A program made the translations under genes and the position numbers. From Bacteroidales bacterium (lineage in GTDB: Bacteria > Bacteroidota > Bacteroidia > Bacteroidales > JAGOPY01), in contig JALNZD010000014.1 of assembly GCA_023229505.1 (NCBI GenBank), positions 26,830-90,829 on the forward strand: a stretch of DNA of 64,000 bases. Direction: 5' to 3'. Below the pieces are notes generated by a model that was not told the DNA's origin, searched no databases, and saw only the letters and a program-made list of their open reading frames with translations. Position 1 is the first letter of the stretch; every line of letters begins with the position of its first letter. Positions 59,853 through 64,000 of this stretch are shown here, one piece after another.

Positions 59853-62525
59853 TCATTGTGGTTCCAACTGCTTCTTACGGCGTAACTTTGTTTGATCGCG
59901 GCGAGCGATGAGCTGTTTTGAGAAAGCCCGCAGAGCATTGATGTCGGCGAGCAGTTCATCAGGTGCTGGGCGGTCATTATGCAAAGCCTTGGATTTGTCA
60001 TGGCCTGTCATCCAAGTACTGGCCTTCGACATGTGAAGATCGACACTATGGATGTCGGAGTCTTCAATTGCTACTTGGTTGAGCTTGAGTGTCTGCACAC
60101 TGTTCCGATATCGGCACACTACGTTGTAGAACATGTCATCCTCAACACAAGATTCCCAAGCTTCGCGCAATAACCCATATATATGTGCCGCTTTCTCGTT
60201 GTATTCGGCCATATTGTTCGGATGAAGCGGCTTGATCTCGTGCACTAATCCGTCCAGGTATTGAGTCCGCTGGTTGACCTTCAAGGCATACCATGGTGCG
60301 CCGTTTGTCGTGACACCAGCCGATTTGCCAACTCGGCGCAAAGTATGCACGGCAATACCAACAGGCGTACCGGCCAAAGCTAGCGAGAGGCCGGCGTCCT
60401 GCAATTCCATTAGGAAAGCTATGTTATGCGTGAATATAATTACCTGCCGTTTCAACCCCTCGCGTGCGAGCCGAGCAGCGATCTTACCGGTAAACACATG
60501 ATCAAGTGATGAGACCGGGTCGTCCAAAACGATCGCGTTGGCATGTGGAGCAAGCTGAAGTTCAGCCAAGAAGCCAGCAATCGCGATGACACGCGCTTCG
60601 CCCTCACTGAGTATTTGGGATGTACGCGCACGGTTCAGTATGTTAGCGCCTTCTAGCCACATCTCGTGCACCGTCTCTCCGATGTCTCCACTAGCCTTCA
60701 GCGAAATAGGAACCCTCGTCGCGCCTAGCTCACTAAGCTCCGCCTTAAAGGCATTTAGCAACTCAGGGGTCAGGTTCTTCCGGATTATCGTTGTACCTTG
60801 CCGCGTGATCTCTTGTGTACGAAGGGTGGCGACGGCGCGACGCAGATTAGCATTGCGGCGTGCCTTTGCGACAAACGCGCTGATATCAACTTTCCTTGTA
60901 TTGAGTGCTTTTCGCGATTTGCGTTCTGCCACGTTGGCGATGAGCTTCTTATACTCCTCGGGTTTAGCCGCGTTCGTGATTTCGGTAGTCTTTTGTGTAA
61001 GCGTTTGCATAACTGCTTGTAGTGCCTCCGCAACTGATGCAGGCCAGGGTGGCAGCAACACTGCCTTCCGCGGATCTTCACCTTCTTTGAGCAAAGCTAG
61101 TGATGCTGCTTTTCGCTTCGCAACCGCCACGTGGTAGGCTTGAAAATCACCTGCCACCTTCGTGTCCTGACTGGCGAGATCGTCGAAAATGAATTCTAGC
61201 GCTGCGTCAGACGAGGGAGCTATATGTTCTACTTTATCGCGCATCAACATCAGCGCGTTACGCTTGCCGGCGAGCACAGCGTTTGTGGCATCCTCCATGA
61301 ACTTCTTAAAACGGCCAAAACGGGCAACCGCCCGCTCATCTAATGGTTGTTGACACAGTACGCAGACCGCATCGTCTGTCTTTGGGAAGGATTCGCCGGG
61401 ATAGGCTATCTCTTCAGAATATTGCTTCGCTGCCTTGTAGAGGATTTCCCATTGATTGGTAGACGCAACGCCGGGCAGTGCTTCGGGCGTCTGCCGTTCG
61501 GCCATGGCAGACGCATGTGCGAGCTGCGCGGCGTTTACTTCAGCAAGAACCTTCTGGATGGCTTCATTCGTCAACTCCGCACACATTACAACGAGTCCAG
61601 CCATAGCGTTAACCGCATTATTGACGCGCCCCTTGGTCTTATCGAGGCGGGCGACCTCTTGCGTCGCTTTTGAGGAGTCTGATGTCCGCACGAGCCTTTC
61701 ATGGGCAGCCAATTCCAGCTCATCCTGCGGAGTCCAAAGCGTAGCTGCTTGAATAACCTCGTCTTTGGTGGTCTCCGACAATGACTCAAGAAAGATTGCC
61801 GAAGGTGTGCCCACTTCAATGGCTGAATCCTGAATCGGGGAAAGGTCCGTTATCTCGGCTTCCAAGTCAGCCCGAACTTTCAGGACTATCTCAGCAGTTT
61901 TCATGAATATGTCTCCACCGTAAGGTAGATAGCTGATTTCGTTGCGGGCATCCGTAATGACTCTGGCGCAACGACTGTCGAACACAGTGATATTGGTCAA
62001 GACAGGATCAGGGGGGATATCTTGGGTCCAAATAATATTCATTTGCTTGTCGTCCTGTTTTATCTTAAGAGTCGCGGTTGGTGTACCGGGTGGTACCCTT
62101 GCGAAGACGTCTGGAAGGATACGCTCTTCTTTATCGCGGGCTTGGCAAGCGAGCTTCAGAATTCGGGAGTAGCCGGACTTACCGGAGCCGTTGTCTCCGT
62201 ATACCACCGTGACGCCACTTTCGGCGAAGGGCTGTGTCTGACCAGCCTTGATAATGTTAACGTTTCGGACATCGTCAATTGACAGCAGTTTGACCGCAAG
62301 CACTGTTGCTGGAGCACCCGAAAATTTGCCAGCAACTGGGGGAATTGGCTTCAGATTATCCGGGGGTGGTGAAAGCTTCAAGTCTGCTCTGGCCAAAGCC
62401 AGTATCTCAGAATAATCCTGATTACTTAGCGGCTGTTCGCCTGTCGTCAAAACACGACGTACAACATCTCCTTGCCAAGCTGGTAAAGTGTTAGCCCACG
62501 TGATCACATCGTCAATGGTAGCCAT
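59853..62525 (-). CDS. Zinc-hook ABC/SMC-type ATPase, RloC/PrrC-like candidate nuclease
   Basis: An 890-residue cytoplasmic AAA_13/SMC-type ATPase. Walker A GDNGSGKS (110-117), a central helical region interrupted by a CxxC zinc hook (Cys388, Cys391), ABC signature LSEGE (639-643), Walker B AIVLDDPVSSLD (664-675) and switch His in IIFTHN. After the ATPase lobe come about 140 residues with Arg787-xxx-Glu791 and several His (for example His842), reminiscent of the Arg-xxx-Glu ... His triad of the anticodon nucleases PrrC and RloC. If right, it is an abortive-infection toxin; this part is inference. The gene is clearly more GC-rich than its flanks, starts about 15 bp after a GTTAGAC box and is followed by an attC-like site, the layout of an integron cassette. 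Confidence 0.8.
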   Translation of the reverse strand: MATIDDVITWANTLPAWQGDVVRRVLTTGEQPLSNQDYSEILALARADLKLSPPPDNLKPIPPVAGKFSGAPATVLAVKLLSIDDVRNVNIIKAGQTQPFAESGVTVVYGDNGSGKSGYSRILKLACQARDKEERILPDVFARVPPGTPTATLKIKQDDKQMNIIWTQDIPPDPVLTNITVFDSRCARVITDARNEISYLPYGGDIFMKTAEIVLKVRADLEAEITDLSPIQDSAIEVGTPSAIFLESLSETTKDEVIQAATLWTPQDELELAAHERLVRTSDSSKATQEVARLDKTKGRVNNAVNAMAGLVVMCAELTNEAIQKVLAEVNAAQLAHASAMAERQTPEALPGVASTNQWEILYKAAKQYSEEIAYPGESFPKTDDAVCVLCQQPLDERAVARFGRFKKFMEDATNAVLAGKRNALMLMRDKVEHIAPSSDAALEFIFDDLASQDTKVAGDFQAYHVAVAKRKAASLALLKEGEDPRKAVLLPPWPASVAEALQAVMQTLTQKTTEITNAAKPEEYKKLIANVAERKSRKALNTRKVDISAFVAKARRNANLRRAVATLRTQEITRQGTTIIRKNLTPELLNAFKAELSELGATRVPISLKASGDIGETVHEMWLEGANILNRARTSQILSEGEARVIAIAGFLAELQLAPHANAIVLDDPVSSLDHVFTGKIAARLAREGLKRQVIIFTHNIAFLMELQDAGLSLALAGTPVGIAVHTLRRVGKSAGVTTNGAPWYALKVNQRTQYLDGLVHEIKPLHPNNMAEYNEKAAHIYGLLREAWESCVEDDMFYNVVCRYRNSVQTLKLNQVAIEDSDIHSVDLHMSKASTWMTGHDKSKALHNDRPAPDELLADINALRAFSKQLIARRDQTKLRRKKQLEPQ

Positions 62526-62539
62526 ATATTAATCTATTG

Positions 62540-62588
62540 GTCTAACTATTCAATAAACTGCAAACTTGCTGTCTATGACTCGTTAGAC
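62540..62588. repeat. Palindromic, attC-like hairpin upstream of the ATPase gene
   Basis: A 49-bp imperfect hairpin with perfect outer boxes GTCTAAC (62540-62546) and GTTAGAC (62582-62588), which fit RYYYAAC and GTTRRRY, and an inner stem ATAAAC-TGC / GC-GTCTAT (about 62553-62575) with one mismatch. Read on the minus strand, GTTAGAC lies 14 bp before the ATG of the ATPase gene, where the boundary of a cassette would be. It is shorter than most attC sites. Confidence 0.5.
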
Positions 62589-62724
62589 ATTGCTATACAA
62601 ATTAGTTATTAAATAGTTACCGAATAATTGCTTTGTATAAATACATCAAAACAAAATTCCTTCACTTTCTTACAATAATAAGACAAAAGGATGACAAAAC
62701 CAAAAAAAATATTGGAACATGTCA
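62552..62724. repeat. Direct repeat, copy A (173 bp)
   Basis: The counterpart of 59493-59665, in the same orientation, 3059 bp away. It runs from just inside the hairpin before the ATPase gene to exactly the stop codon of the MmeI-like gene. The two copies bracket the ATPase gene and its attC-like site. Confidence 0.85.
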
Positions 62725-63900
62725 GTTAACATCAGGCAGTTGGCAGTTTACGGTCGGCGGTAAGCGGCCAGGGGTGGGTTTTTTGCTCAGTTTTTTCTTC
62801 TCCACCCCGAATATCCCTGCCGTGTATTTTTCATAGAGATCGAAGAGGTATTCGATCCGTTTCGTTTCATTGGGAAATGGCTGCGGACGGTAACACAAAT
62901 CCACGGCTTTATCGAGTTCCTGGTGGGCCTTTACCAGCGCCGGCGGCATCGTCAGCGGATCATACAAATCGGCCAGGCTGCTGCCGGGAAACTGCAACCG
63001 GGTATCCAGCACCTTCTGCGCCGCCGCTTCCACCACCTGCTTTTGCTTATCCGTGGGATTTTCCGGCCAGGGGAAATTGTTGTAAACGATTGTATTTGAA
63101 TAACGGAATCTGCTTTCTAATCTTCCGCAAATATGCTTAACCCATACGACATGCATAAAAGAGCTTAAAACACCAAATTCAAATTTTGACGCTTTTGGAA
63201 TAACACTGGCTGAGTTATTAATTATAAAGTCAGATGTAAAAAAGCCAAGAGGTATATATGTTCTGTTTTCAGAAGTTGTCAAAGGGACGAATATGAAATC
63301 ATTAATCGGCTGCCTTAATTCAGCAAATATTGAAGGATATCCAGCAGCAATTTTTGTCGGTAGCTTTTTACTCTTTAAACGAAATTCCCGAACATTTTCA
63401 ATCCTCCTTAGAATCAACGGAAATTGTTGTAAATCATTTGGTTCTGCTCCAACAAGCCATAAACACCATCGAGTTTTATTTTTTAAAAATTCATCTGCAC
63501 TGATGAAGGGCCTGATATATTTCCTACTATTTGGTTCTGCATTAATTAAATCTTCTTTTTCTTTTTCCGATAATAAGAAATTGCCATTATCAACAGGTTT
63601 ACTACCCCAAACCATTATTGGGAAATTACATATTGGAGTCGATCTTGACTTTATTACAAGGTCCCTACCTTGAATAAGATAAGGATTAATATTACTGACT
63701 TTAATTTCATGTGGCTCACCTTTTATATCTTCATATTCAAAAAGTCTTTTTTCTTGGATATCGAAATCAGAAAATCCTACTATAACAACATGAACCGCAG
63801 CTTTTCCACGGGCTTCATTGCTCCACTTAAAAGTCCGATGTGCAAAATGAATCTTAATCTGATATTTATTAAATAGTGTCTGTCCATAATGTCCCCCATT
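62722..63900 (-). pseudogene. MmeI-like restriction-methylation protein, 5'-truncated
   Basis: The C-terminal 380 or so residues of a large MmeI-type (type IIG/IIL) DNA methyltransferase-nuclease. Recognisable blocks: IKIHFAHRTFKWSNEARGKA, then NINPYLIQGRDLVI, RPFISADEF, RWCLWLVGAEP, and the conserved tail YNNFPWPENPTDKQKQVVE, ADLYDPLTMPPALVKAHQELDKAVD and LFDLYEKYTAGIF. These cover the target-recognition and C-terminal helical domains. Homology begins near 63876; upstream the frame reaches a stop at 63901-63903 and the N-terminal nuclease and methyltransferase motifs are absent. The gene seems to be cut by a mobile element. The last 20 residues (after EKKKLSKK) are translated from repeat-like DNA, so the original stop was also lost. 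Confidence 0.82.
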
Positions 63901-64000
63901 TTAATAATAACCATCCGATTTTTTGAAGCGCAGGGGGATTTTTCGCAACAAAATACCATCACTCAGTGATACAAGGCCAAGAGCCTGTTAATTTCTCAGC
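63874..64000. mobile_element. Probable end of an insertion sequence
   Basis: At about 63874-63879 the MmeI-like homology breaks off abruptly. The new sequence begins AGTGTCTGTCCATAATGTCC and continues to the window edge with stops in all minus-strand frames. The sharp break within a conserved domain and the terminal-repeat-like start fit an insertion sequence. No transposase is visible in the 127 bp available, so the family cannot be named. Confidence 0.4.

Noticed and set aside
59493..62724. The 173-bp repeats as ends of a composite transposon
   Set aside because: They are direct, have no terminal inverted ends, and no transposase lies between them.

Overview
The window is a stretch of chromosome from a member of the Bacteroidota, most likely an anaerobic or facultative, protein-degrading member of the Bacteroidales/Marinilabiliales side of the phylum. 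The evidence is a SusC/SusD outer-membrane pair, at least six secreted proteins ending in type IX secretion (T9SS) sorting domains, the folP-cdaA and DUF1599-DoxX gene orders, a fused glutamate formimidoyltransferase/cyclodeaminase, a ferredoxin-dependent indolepyruvate oxidoreductase, and many promoters with the Bacteroidota -7 box TAnnTTTG, often in the form TATTTTTG, instead of a sigma70 -10 box. No tRNA, rRNA, CRISPR array or phage module was seen.

Layout. 0-13 kb is housekeeping: an SQR-like flavoprotein with a DUF1641 partner, a PIN toxin-antitoxin pair, queA, pssA, isocitrate dehydrogenase, a eukaryote-type citrate synthase, a cyclic-nucleotide-domain histidine kinase, acpH, iorAB and an M23 peptidase. 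13-21 kb holds a Sus-type operon (SusC, SusD, small lipoprotein) and hutH. 21-27 kb has hisS, two glycosyltransferases and an LptF/G permease. 27-46 kb is a zone of large secreted proteins (two Asp-box propellers, a beta-helix protein, an M28 peptidase, two C10 cysteine proteases and a subtilisin), interrupted by rpsF-rpsR-rplI and wecB and containing two decayed genes. 46-55 kb has hutI-ftcD, a nonsense-interrupted T9SS gene, cdaA, folP, DUF1599, DoxX and an oligopeptide permease.

55.6-64 kb is a defence island of different composition: a DNA methyltransferase overlapping a MORC-like GHKL-ATPase/nuclease fusion, then a large GC-rich zinc-hook ATPase gene, then the 3' part of an MmeI-like restriction-methylation gene broken by what looks like an insertion sequence. 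The large ATPase gene has the layout of an integron gene cassette: a GTTAGAC box about 15 bp before its ATG and a 58-bp attC-like site just after its stop. It lies between two roughly 173-bp imperfect direct repeats. This is the most unusual structure in the window.

Together the genes suggest a lifestyle of extracellular proteolysis (C10, S8, M28), uptake through SusCD and a peptide permease, and fermentation of amino acids (hutH, hutI, ftcD for histidine; iorAB for aromatic 2-oxoacids). The urocanase gene hutU is not in the window. A second theme is short tandem repeats of 7-8 bp that sit in many gaps and reach into coding sequences, most strikingly inside folP, together with a pair of covarying palindromic elements at 49.1-49.3 kb.
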